5,990 nt of DNA from JAJFKJ01 sp964443025 (GCA_964443025.1 CAYUEL010000121.1:1-5990); one strand, 5' to 3'; shown: positions 1-5,951, counted from the first letter of the stretch. Notes: a model not told the origin generated them from the sequence alone. Numbers and translations: made by a program.

Positions 1-416
1 TCATCATGCAATGCTAAGATACTTGCAGCTAATAAAGCCGCATTTTTCTCTTTTTTTTTTCCAATGGCCAATGTGCCTACGGGAATACCGCCTGGCATCT
101 GCACGATGGAAAGCAGCGAATCTAGTCCGTTGAGGCTCGTTGTATTGATGGGCACGCCTAATACAGGTAAATGTGTTTTAGCTGCTAACATACCGGGTAA
201 GTGGGCCGCTCCACCTGCGCCTGCAATCAGCACTTTCAAGCCTTTGCTTTCCGCCTCTTCGGCATATTTAAAGAGCAGATCGGGTGTTCGGTGCGCTGAA
301 ACCACTTCGGCGCTATAGGGTACATGAAGTTCTTCGAGCATTTGAATGGCGTGTTGCATGATTTCCCAGTCATTCTGGGATCCCATCACAATACCTATGA
401 GAGGTTGTTTGGACAT
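1..416 (-). CDS. purE: N5-carboxyaminoimidazole ribonucleotide mutase (class I PurE), 3' end cut by the window edge
   Basis: PurE moves the carboxyl group of N5-CAIR to carbon 4, giving CAIR, in cytoplasmic de novo purine synthesis. Reading the minus strand from the ATG at 416-414 gives 138 residues without a stop before the edge; E. coli PurE is about 169, so roughly 20-30 residues are missing. Visible family motifs are the nucleotide-binding GSQNDW (residues 12-17), SAHRTPD (40-46) with the catalytic histidine His42, the glycine-rich AGAGGAAHLPGM (65-76), and SIVQMPGGIPVGTLAIGK (103-120). The usual GSxSDW has Asn instead of the second Ser, a mild change. A run of ten A on the coding strand (plus positions 51-60) encodes part of GKKKEKN where relatives have GKAGA-N. 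The frame is intact across it and the downstream NAALLAASILA matches the family. A Shine-Dalgarno-like AGGG lies a few bases upstream of the ATG. The gene is divergent from the pot operon; purK often follows purE but lies outside the window. Confidence 0.95.
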   Translation of the reverse strand, partial: MSKQPLIGIVMGSQNDWEIMQHAIQMLEELHVPYSAEVVSAHRTPDLLFKYAEEAESKGLKVLIAGAGGAAHLPGMLAAKTHLPVLGVPINTTSLNGLDSLLSIVQMPGGIPVGTLAIGKKKEKNAALLAASILALHD

Positions 417-439
417 GATTTTTCCCTGCTTAAAACGGT

Positions 440-467
440 ATTATACCTATCTAAGTCCAGGATTCAA
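440..467 (-). promoter_or_regulatory. Probable sigma-70 promoter of purE
   Basis: On the minus strand, TTGAAT (467-462; 4 of 6 bases match TTGACA) is followed after 16 bases by a perfect TATAAT (445-440). Transcription would start near 433, about 17 bases before the purE ATG, leaving a short leader that contains the AGGG ribosome site. The -10 box sits inside an 11-base near-palindrome (437-447). No PurR-like operator was recognised. The promoter is predicted from sequence only. Confidence 0.6.
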
Positions 468-555
468 GCAGATAAGCAATATCAGTATAACCAATTGATT
501 TATTAAGGAAATATCGATAATGAAGGTTAAAGTGTGTTGGATATGAAAATAAACA

Positions 556-584
556 TTATCATTTTAAAATATTTTTGGCATAAT
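556..584 (+). promoter_or_regulatory. Probable sigma-70 promoter of the potFGHI operon
   Basis: TTATCA (556-561; 4 of 6 match the -35 consensus), a 17-base spacer and CATAAT (579-584; 5 of 6), directly preceded by TGG, which fits an extended -10 element. The transcript would start near 591 and carry a leader of about 40 bases. A perfect TATAAT at 606-611 lies closer to the gene but has no good -35 at proper spacing. Which of the two is used cannot be settled from sequence. Confidence 0.5.
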
Positions 585-619
585 GGCGTGTTGTCTAGAG
601 TACACTATAATTTTGCTTC

Positions 620-624
620 GGGGG
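620..624 (+). promoter_or_regulatory. Ribosome binding site that fixes the potF start
   Basis: GGGGG (with a following A) lies five bases before the ATG at 630. This start leaves a clean signal peptide. The upstream in-frame GTG at 534 would add 32 residues in front of the signal peptide, which is unlikely for an exported protein. Confidence 0.6.
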
Positions 625-629
625 ATGCT

Positions 630-1715
630 ATGTTTCGACGACTTTTTACTGGGGTAATGCTGAGCGCAATCCTTATGGCCCCAACAGCATGGGCGGCAGA
701 ATCATTGTATATCTACAACTGGTCGGATTATTTTGCGCCTGACACGTTATCTGGTTTTGAAACAGCCACAGGAATTGATGTGGTTTACGATGTGTATGAT
801 AGCAACGAAGTGCTTGAAGCGAAACTTTATGCAGGTAATACAGGTTATGACGTCGTGTTCCCAACGAATTTTCCTTATTTTTATCGTCAACAACAAGCCG
901 GCGTTTATCAATCATTGAATGCAGAAAAGCTTCCAAATTTAAAAGGTGTTGCACCTCAATTTCTTGATCCACTTTATGTGAATGGGGAATTGTACGGTGT
1001 TCCTTACATGTGGGGTACGATCGGTCTTGGATACAACGTTGATAAAGTGAAAGCGGCATTGGGTGCGGATCTACCTTTAGATACATGGGCGATGGTGTTT
1101 GAACCAGAATACATGGAAAAATTGGGCAAATGTAAAGTTGTTTTTATGGATTCACCGACTTATATATTACCCATTTTATTAAATTATTTAGGTTTAGATC
1201 CTAACAGTCAAAATCCTGAGGATTATGAAAAAGCTCTTGCAAAAATGGAAGCGATTCGTCCTTACATTACGTATTTTCATGATTCGCAATACATCAACGA
1301 TTTAGCCAATGGCAATGTATGTGTTGCGTTGGGATGGTCCGGTGATTTAGTGATGGCGCGTAATCGTGCTTTAGAATCAAGCAAGCCAATGACGATTCAG
1401 TATCTTAATCCGAAAGAAGGATCGTTATTTACGTATGATGTGATGGCTGTACCTAAAAATGCAAAAAATTACGAAGAAGCATTGGTATTTATGAATTACA
1501 TTTTACAACCGCAAGTGATGGCTTCTATTACCAGCTTTATAGGTTATCCGAATCCGGTGCCTGCATCGGATCAGTTCATGGATGCCTCGATTATCAATGA
1601 TGCGTCAATTTATCCGCCAGAATCCGTGATGGAACATTTCTTTGTTCCCAAGGAATTACCATTGGCATTGATGAAACAAAATAATCGTAACTGGGCAAAA
1701 ATGAAGGCACAATGA
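630..1715 (+). CDS. potF: Periplasmic polyamine (putrescine-type) binding protein of an ABC importer
   Basis: This is the substrate-capturing subunit of a PotFGHI importer, 361 residues against 370 in E. coli PotF. A signal peptide is clear: Arg3-Arg4, a hydrophobic core, then TAWA-AES with likely cleavage after Ala22. The mature start LYIYNWSDY matches PotF. Long stretches agree with PotF, including VVYDVYDSNEVLEAKL, GLGYNVDKVKAALG and the block around SQYINDLANG (219-228). By alignment from memory, the pocket residues Trp31, Ser32, Tyr34, Trp236, Asp239, Asp270 and Tyr306 are kept, as is the cysteine pair Cys168/Cys231. Two pocket positions differ: PotF Glu185 aligns with Tyr178 and PotF Phe276 with Thr268. 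There is also one extra residue near 78-85. Uptake of putrescine or a related polyamine is therefore likely, but the exact ligand is uncertain. The stop codon overlaps the potG start in ATGA. An upstream GTG at 534 is open in frame but disfavoured. Confidence 0.93.
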   Translation: MFRRLFTGVMLSAILMAPTAWAAESLYIYNWSDYFAPDTLSGFETATGIDVVYDVYDSNEVLEAKLYAGNTGYDVVFPTNFPYFYRQQQAGVYQSLNAEKLPNLKGVAPQFLDPLYVNGELYGVPYMWGTIGLGYNVDKVKAALGADLPLDTWAMVFEPEYMEKLGKCKVVFMDSPTYILPILLNYLGLDPNSQNPEDYEKALAKMEAIRPYITYFHDSQYINDLANGNVCVALGWSGDLVMARNRALESSKPMTIQYLNPKEGSLFTYDVMAVPKNAKNYEEALVFMNYILQPQVMASITSFIGYPNPVPASDQFMDASIINDASIYPPESVMEHFFVPKELPLALMKQNNRNWAKMKAQ

Positions 1716-2806
1716 AGAAACAAGATTACATTAGAATTGAAAATCTATCTAAACAATACGGTCATGTAAAAGCTGTCGATAACGTATCGCTCAGTATAAG
1801 ACAAGGCGAATTATTTGGTTTAATGGGAAGTTCCGGTTGCGGTAAATCAACATTGCTTCAAATGCTTGCGGGACTTGATACGCCATCCAAAGGACGTGTT
1901 TACATTGATGGTGTTGATATCACCGAAGTTGAACCGCATTTACGTTCTGTTAACATGATGTTTCAATCCTATGCTTTATTTCCTCACATGACAGTCTGGC
2001 AAAATATCGCATTTGGTTTGCAACAAGATAAATTACCACGCGCTGAAATTAATCAACGTGTTGATGAGATGTTAGACATTGTGCATATGAAAGAATATGA
2101 GCATGTTAAACCTGCAAGTTTATCGGGTGGACAAAAACAACGTGTGGCATTGGCGCGTAGTCTTGCGAAACGTCCGAAATTGTTGTTATTGGATGAGCCG
2201 ATGGGCGCGCTCGATAAAAATCTACGTGAGCGTATGCAACTTGAAGTCGTCAGTATTTTGGAAAAATTAGGTGTGACATGTTTGATTGTAACGCATGATC
2301 AAAGCGAAGCGATGACAATGTCAGGGCGTATTGGCATCATGGATAAGGGTGAAATCATTCAAATTGGTACGCCCAATGAAGTGTATGAAAACCCGAACTG
2401 CCGTTTCAGCGCAGAATTTTTGGGATCAGTGAATATTCTACCGGGAACCATTGCGCAGGAACCTACCGATTTTACTTTAATCAATGTGCCCGATTGGAAA
2501 AATCAGGTACGTATCAACTTTGGTTTATCAGCGCCGGAAGGTTTGCAAGTATGGGTGGCAGTGCGACCTGAAAAAATGTCCCTTTCATTGGAACATCCCG
2601 GTGGTGATACTAACGTTGCCAGAGGCAAAGTATATGATATCGCTTACATGGGAAGTCATTCTATTTACCACGTGTTATTAGAATCAGGTAAAAAGATCAC
2701 TGCAAATGTCTACCACAGTGATCGCTTTATTAGTGAAGCGATTACGTGGGAAGATCAAGTGCACGTTTATTTTGAACCTACCAGTGCGGTGGTGCTACAA
2801 GGATGA
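1712..2806 (+). CDS. potG: Polyamine ABC importer ATP-binding protein
   Basis: This cytoplasmic ATPase powers polyamine import through PotH and PotI; it probably acts as a dimer, as is usual for the family. At 364 residues it is near the E. coli length (377) but lacks PotG's longer N-terminal lead. All nucleotide-binding motifs are present: Walker A GSSGCGKST (39-47), Q-loop Gln85 in MMFQSYALFPHMTV, signature LSGGQKQR (137-144), Walker B LLLLDEP (157-163), D-loop ALD (166-168) and switch His195 in VTHDQSEA. A TOBE-type regulatory domain follows from about residue 240, with VRPEKMSL and AYMGSHSIYHVLL near 284-323. The ATG overlaps the potF stop by four bases (ATGA). GAAGG at 1703-1707 is its ribosome site, so translational coupling to potF is likely. 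Similarity to PotG is higher than I would expect for the parallel PotA family, and gene order supports PotG. Confidence 0.93.
   Translation: MKKQDYIRIENLSKQYGHVKAVDNVSLSIRQGELFGLMGSSGCGKSTLLQMLAGLDTPSKGRVYIDGVDITEVEPHLRSVNMMFQSYALFPHMTVWQNIAFGLQQDKLPRAEINQRVDEMLDIVHMKEYEHVKPASLSGGQKQRVALARSLAKRPKLLLLDEPMGALDKNLRERMQLEVVSILEKLGVTCLIVTHDQSEAMTMSGRIGIMDKGEIIQIGTPNEVYENPNCRFSAEFLGSVNILPGTIAQEPTDFTLINVPDWKNQVRINFGLSAPEGLQVWVAVRPEKMSLSLEHPGGDTNVARGKVYDIAYMGSHSIYHVLLESGKKITANVYHSDRFISEAITWEDQVHVYFEPTSAVVLQG
2799..2802 (+). promoter_or_regulatory. Ribosome binding site deciding the potH start
   Basis: AAGG lies six bases before the ATG at 2809 but directly abuts the ATG at 2803. The spacing favours 2809. 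The ATG at 2803 overlaps the potG stop in ATGA and could still be used by coupled re-initiation. The two choices differ by two residues (Met-Asn). Confidence 0.5.
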
Positions 2807-2808
2807 AC

Positions 2809-3702
2809 ATGCGCTGGATTCAACCACTATTTTCAGGTCGAACCTACGTCGTAGGACTTCCGTATCTCTGGTTGTTGCTATTCTTGCTATTACCGATGAT
2901 CATTATTTTCAAGCTGAGTTTTAGCGAGATGGCAATCGGTTTGCCGCCTTATAATCCTTTGGTCACCGTGCAAGATTGGGTGTTAACGTTCAAGGTGAAT
3001 TTAAATAATTACTATTTTCTTTTTGATGATCCTTTCTACGCTTCAGCTTACATCAATTCATTAAAAGTAGCTGCGATTTCTACGATCATTTGTATACTGA
3101 TTGGTTATCCAATGGCTTATACCATTGCGAAAGCACCTGCAGAATGGCGCCCTGTGTTGTTAACATTGGTTGTGTTGCCATCCTGGACATCGTTTTTATT
3201 GCGTGCCTACGCATGGATGGGAATTCTGCAAGAAACCGGTTATCTCAATCAATTGTTGGTAGGAATGAGTGTTGTCGATCAACCCATTCAATTTTTATAC
3301 ACGCCTTTTGCGGTTTATTTAGGCATTGTTTACAACTATTTACCTTTTATGATTTTACCGATTTATGTTGCAATCACTAAATTAGATTGGGATTTATTAA
3401 AAGCCGCGGCGGATTTAGGCGCAAAACCTTGGAATGCTTTTTTACGGATTACATTGCCTTTAACACAATCAGGCGTTATTGTAGGAAGTTTATTGGTTTT
3501 CATTCCAGCGGTTGGTGAATTTATCATACCAGATTTATTAGGCGGTTCAAGTTCAAAAATGATTGGACGTGTGATGTGGCAGGAATTCTTTGGTAATCGC
3601 GATTGGCCTTTGGCAGCTGCATTGGCGGTTGTTATGTTAATGCTATTATTTATTCCGATTTATTATTTCACACGCGTTGAGCGGCGGGCCGAAGATGCAT
3701 AA
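2809..3702 (+). CDS. potH: Polyamine ABC importer permease, PotH type
   Basis: One of the two inner-membrane channel subunits of the importer; 297 residues from the preferred start, or 299 from the ATG at 2803. Positions below use the 299 count. Six hydrophobic segments are visible at roughly 17-37, 86-108, 116-138, 168-190, 222-243 and 269-289. The cytoplasmic EAA-type loop that docks on the ATPase is AAADLGAKPWNAFLRITLPL (201-220), with the conserved glycine at 206. PotH-like landmarks include VVLPSWTSFLLRAYAWMGIL, VFIPAVGEFIIPDLLGG and GRVMWQEFFGNRDWP. The N-terminal lead is shorter than in E. coli PotH. The gene follows potG with an ATGA overlap or a two-base gap, depending on the start. 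Its 3' end overlaps potI by eight bases. PotB of the spermidine system is the nearest alternative, but motif detail and gene order fit PotH. Confidence 0.92.
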   Translation: MRWIQPLFSGRTYVVGLPYLWLLLFLLLPMIIIFKLSFSEMAIGLPPYNPLVTVQDWVLTFKVNLNNYYFLFDDPFYASAYINSLKVAAISTIICILIGYPMAYTIAKAPAEWRPVLLTLVVLPSWTSFLLRAYAWMGILQETGYLNQLLVGMSVVDQPIQFLYTPFAVYLGIVYNYLPFMILPIYVAITKLDWDLLKAAADLGAKPWNAFLRITLPLTQSGVIVGSLLVFIPAVGEFIIPDLLGGSSSKMIGRVMWQEFFGNRDWPLAAALAVVMLMLLFIPIYYFTRVERRAEDA

Positions 3703-4501
3703 AACATCACCCTTCGTAAAAGCCATGACGATTTTCGGGTATTTATTTTTATATATTCCGATTTTTTTATTGGTGATTTATTCGTTCAATGAATCACGAC
3801 TCGTCACTGTTTGGTCAGGTTTTTCTACCAAATGGTATTTCGAACTATTTCAAGATAAACAATTATTACAAGCAGCGTGGATCAGTTTGCGCGTGGCATT
3901 AATGACGGCCTTTGGCGCAACCGTATTAGGCACGGTGACTGCTTATGCAATTCATTATTATCACATTCGTCATGGTGGTGCGTTCTTCAACGTGTTATTG
4001 CGCGCGCCGTTGGTAATGCCTGAGGTCATCATGGGTTTTTCATTGTTATTATTATTTGTTGCCATGGAAGAACATTTTGGCTTTTTCCACCGCGGCGTTT
4101 ACACGATTTGGATTGCACACATGACACTCAGTATGGCTTACGTTACCACGGTGGTTTCCGCACGGTTACGTGAAATGGATAAATCGTTGGTGTTGGCAGC
4201 GAAAGATTTAGGTGCAAAACCCTTTACTATCTTTATGCGTGTGACATTGCCCTTAATCGCACCCGCATTGGTTTCAGGTTGGTTATTAGCTTTTACATTA
4301 TCGTTTGATGATTTGGTCATTGCAAGCTTTGTTGCTGGTCCACAAGCCACGACATTACCGATGATGGTTTATTCCAGCGTTCGCCTCGGCGTTAGCCCTA
4401 AAATTAACGCCTTAGCGACGATCATGATCAGCATCGTCACCATCACCGCCGTCATATTCTGCCTATTGCTCATGCGCTGGGAACGCCGCAGGAATAAGTA
4501 A
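3695..4501 (+). CDS. potI: Polyamine ABC importer permease, PotI type
   Basis: The second channel subunit, 268 residues, a little shorter than E. coli PotI (about 281), mainly at the C-terminus. Six hydrophobic segments lie near 11-31, 62-84, 102-124, 136-156, 188-208 and 239-260. The EAA-type loop is LAAKDLGAKPFTIFMRVTLP (167-186). Strong PotI landmarks are VIYSFNESRLVTVWSGFSTK near residue 27, APLVMPEVIMGFSLLLLFVA near 104, and SGWLLAFTLSFDDLVIASFV near 194. The ATG at 3695 overlaps the potH stop by eight bases and gives the expected N-terminus. A TTG at 3677 would add six residues but has no ribosome site. The Shine-Dalgarno for 3695 is itself weak (GAAG abuts the ATG), so expression probably depends on translation of potH. 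It is the last gene of the operon. The tail WERRRNK is basic, as expected for a cytoplasmic end. Confidence 0.92.
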   Translation: MHKTSPFVKAMTIFGYLFLYIPIFLLVIYSFNESRLVTVWSGFSTKWYFELFQDKQLLQAAWISLRVALMTAFGATVLGTVTAYAIHYYHIRHGGAFFNVLLRAPLVMPEVIMGFSLLLLFVAMEEHFGFFHRGVYTIWIAHMTLSMAYVTTVVSARLREMDKSLVLAAKDLGAKPFTIFMRVTLPLIAPALVSGWLLAFTLSFDDLVIASFVAGPQATTLPMMVYSSVRLGVSPKINALATIMISIVTITAVIFCLLLMRWERRRNK

Positions 4502-4507
4502 AAAGGA

Positions 4508-4531
4508 ATGTTGTGCGATTATGCACAACAT
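4508..4531. terminator. Hairpin after potI, possible terminator
   Basis: ATGTTGTGC and GCACAACAT form a perfect 9-bp stem with a 6-base loop, starting six bases after the potI stop. On the plus strand no U-tract follows, so it is not a canonical intrinsic terminator for the pot operon, though it could stabilise the mRNA 3' end. Read leftwards, the stem is followed by TCC and five T, which is closer to a terminator for minus-strand transcription. Confidence 0.4.
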
Positions 4532-4586
4532 GCTGAATCGTATTGTGCGCGACATTGTTTAATACATCACGTAAATTTAAACTCAT

Positions 4587-4661
4587 CTGATCGCTCGTTA
4601 ACACTCGCGCTCAGACACACGCTCAACTCTAGTCAGAGCGCGAGCGCAAGCGAGCGATCAG
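4587..4661. repeat. Long two-tier inverted repeat between potI and the LRR gene
   Basis: The outer arms CTGATCGCTCG (4587-4597) and CGAGCGATCAG (4651-4661) pair perfectly over 11 bp. The inner arms CTCGCGCTC (4604-4612) and GAGCGCGAG (4636-4644) pair perfectly over 9 bp. They are separated by a symmetrical 6-by-6 mismatch and capped by a 23-base loop. The arms are GC-rich in an AT-rich neighbourhood. No U-tract follows on either strand. A dispersed REP-like palindromic element or a structured RNA end are both possible. Confidence 0.6.
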
Positions 4662-4721
4662 TTGCGTAGCAGATTTGATGCAGGGGCACTGCCCATGAGG
4701 GGCATGGTTAGAGTTGTATGC

Positions 4722-4751
4722 TTGACAGCTTGCTTATATTTTAGTTAAAAT
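4722..4751 (+). promoter_or_regulatory. Probable sigma-70 promoter of the LRR gene
   Basis: A perfect TTGACA (4722-4727), an 18-base AT-rich spacer and TAAAAT (4746-4751; 5 of 6 match). The start point would be near 4758, giving a leader of about 26 bases that includes AGGTG (4775-4779), four bases from the ATG. This indicates that the LRR gene is transcribed on its own rather than by readthrough from the pot operon. Confidence 0.65.
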
Positions 4752-4783
4752 AGCGTGCTGTCTTGATAATTAACAGGTGCTGA

Positions 4784-5830
4784 ATGCTTGATCCAGTTTT
4801 ACTTGGCCGTATAACGAATAATGACTCAAAGTTAACTGAGCTGGAGTTGGACTTCGATGGTAGTAACACTATTGAAGAAGATATAGAAGCACTTGCGCAG
4901 GCCTTAAAGGGCAACCACACCTTAAAAATACTCACATTAAGGGGTTGGATTGTTTTCAAAAACATACAAGTCCTTGCAGAGGCATTGAAAGTTAACCAAA
5001 CCCTAACAACACTCTCTTTATCGGCCAACGACATTGGTTCTGAAGGCGCAATAGCCATTGCAGAAGCATTGAAAGTTAACCAAACCCTAACAGCACTCTT
5101 TTTATCGGCCAGCAACATTGGTGTTGAAGGCGCAATAGCCATTGCAGAAGCATTGAAAGTTAACAAAGCTCTAACAACGCTCTTTTTATCGCATAATAAT
5201 ATTGGTCCTGAAGGCGCAATAGCTTTTGCAGAAGTATTGAAGGTTCATAAAGCCCTAAGAACGCTTCATTTAGAGCACAGCAACATAAGGTCAAAAGGCG
5301 CAATAGCTCTTGCAGAAGCATTGGAGATCAATGAAACCTTAGAAGATCTCAACTTACAGAATAATGGAATTGGCACTACAGGGGCAAAAGCTTTTGATGA
5401 TGCATTGAGAGAAAATAAACACCTAAGAAACCTCAATTTAGCGATAAACCCGATTGGTCTTGAAGGTGCGCAAGCCCTTGAAGAAGGATTGAGAATCAAT
5501 GCCACCTTAAGAACTCTCGTTTTAGGGATGAATAAAATTAGTCCCGAAGAAAGCGCGGGTGCTATTCGAAAAACCCTTGCACATGCTATAAAAATTAACG
5601 AAGCTATAGCAAACTTAGAAACAAAAGATATTCGCGTCGCTAATGAGTCTTTTAATGTATTATCTTCAATTGATAATGACAACGCTCAATATAACAAAGC
5701 GCAACAAGCTTTATTGGATTTAAAAAATAGAAAGAAAGTAGTACGTCCTTCTGTATCTACAGCGGGATCTACAGATGGGAATACTTTAGCAGGCAAGCGC
5801 CCCAATACTAATAATTGCACCATTAGCTGA
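4784..5830 (+). CDS. Leucine-rich-repeat protein (ribonuclease-inhibitor type) with C-terminal CaaX box; candidate effector
   Basis: I recognise the fold but no named gene. The 348 residues have no signal peptide and no membrane segment. After a short N-terminal cap (1-30, with LTELELDFDG), eight 28-residue repeats run from 31 to 254, consensus EGAIAIAEALKVNQTLTTL followed by LSxNxIGx. This is the ribonuclease-inhibitor or NLR-like LRR class, a curved protein-binding solenoid. The first repeat is irregular (RGWIVF replaces the Asn ladder). Residues 255-282 form a degenerate capping repeat, and about 300-315 looks helical. From about 316 the chain is flexible, with a basic cluster NRKKVVRP (315-322) and a Ser/Thr/Gly/Asn-rich stretch. 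It ends in CTIS (345-348), which fits the CaaX prenylation rule, with a terminal Ser that favours farnesyltransferase. Cytoplasmic housekeeping use cannot be excluded, but LRR plus CaaX suggests a protein delivered into a eukaryotic host. Delivery and prenylation are inferences. The ATG at 4784 has AGGTG four bases upstream and its own promoter. Confidence 0.85.
   Translation: MLDPVLLGRITNNDSKLTELELDFDGSNTIEEDIEALAQALKGNHTLKILTLRGWIVFKNIQVLAEALKVNQTLTTLSLSANDIGSEGAIAIAEALKVNQTLTALFLSASNIGVEGAIAIAEALKVNKALTTLFLSHNNIGPEGAIAFAEVLKVHKALRTLHLEHSNIRSKGAIALAEALEINETLEDLNLQNNGIGTTGAKAFDDALRENKHLRNLNLAINPIGLEGAQALEEGLRINATLRTLVLGMNKISPEESAGAIRKTLAHAIKINEAIANLETKDIRVANESFNVLSSIDNDNAQYNKAQQALLDLKNRKKVVRPSVSTAGSTDGNTLAGKRPNTNNCTIS
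4874..5545 (+). repeat. Tandem 84-bp repeats encoding eight LRR units
   Basis: The units start at 4874, 4958, 5042, 5126, 5210, 5294, 5378 and 5462, each exactly 84 bases (28 codons). The units at 5042 and 5126 share an identical first 39 bases, and the last 63 bases of the units at 4958 and 5042 differ at only a handful of positions. Units further 3' have diverged at the DNA level while keeping the protein consensus. This gradient suggests recent duplication or gene conversion in the first half of the array. Confidence 0.85.
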
Positions 5831-5951
5831 CAAGCCGATCTGTCATTCCCGAATTACCTTATCCGTCAATGCATCGCGAATTTCGGTGGGTTTTTGTTCG
5901 CGGCCTGTCTGAAAATCTTTTTCTTATAAAACAAAGGGTTCGATCGGCTTG
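5831..5951. repeat. Widely spaced 10-bp inverted repeat directly after the LRR stop codon
   Basis: CAAGCCGATC (5831-5840) begins on the base after the TGA, and its exact reverse complement GATCGGCTTG lies at 5942-5951, enclosing 101 bases. The enclosed stretch has only short fragments of open frame. It could be a small palindromic element, such as a MITE-like unit with terminal repeats, or the base of a folded RNA. No clear target-site duplication is visible. Confidence 0.5.
5849..5895 (+). terminator. Weak candidate terminator for the LRR gene
   Basis: CCGAATT (5849-5855) can pair with AATTTCGG (5879-5886) with one bulged base, and five T follow at 5891-5895 after TGGG. The 23-base loop and the gap before the T-tract make it a poor terminator. 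A competing 6-bp stem, CGCGAA (5875-5880) with TTCGCG (5897-5902), uses some of the same bases. Confidence 0.25.

Noticed and set aside
64..318. Plus-strand open frame of 84 codons opposite purE
   Set aside because: It is the antisense shadow of purE, whose minus-strand translation carries all family motifs; the plus-strand protein looks like nothing known.
324..506. Plus-strand open frame of 60 codons across the start of purE and the divergent promoter region
   Set aside because: It overlaps the purE 5' end and its promoter, has no good ribosome site and resembles no family.
534..629. Extended potF start at a GTG, adding 32 residues
   Set aside because: The extension would sit in front of a complete signal peptide and overlaps the best promoter candidate; the ATG at 630 has a ribosome site and gives the normal PotF length.
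4683..4704. GGGGCA direct repeat and TGCCC/GGGCA 5-bp hairpin before the LRR promoter
   Set aside because: Short, and upstream of the predicted transcription start, so an attenuator role is unlikely; no convincing binding-site match.
4733..4748. Possible PmrA-type direct repeat (CTTA-like then GTTAA) upstream of the LRR gene, as seen before some Legionella and Coxiella effector genes
   Set aside because: Only part of the consensus matches, and it overlaps the -10 region instead of lying upstream of it; in AT-rich DNA this is weak.
4502..4783. Search for a tRNA, small RNA gene or CRISPR repeat in the gap
   Set aside because: No cloverleaf, no conserved tRNA loop motifs and no regularly spaced repeats were seen.
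4741..5166. Minus-strand open frames opposite the LRR gene (also 5266-5682)
   Set aside because: Their repeated segments simply mirror the 84-base repeats of the plus-strand gene, which has a promoter, a ribosome site and a recognisable fold.
5843..5923. Minus-strand stretch of 26 sense codons ending TDKVIRE, protein-like in composition
   Set aside because: It has no start codon after the preceding stop, no ribosome site and no family I recognise; too short to call even as a gene remnant.
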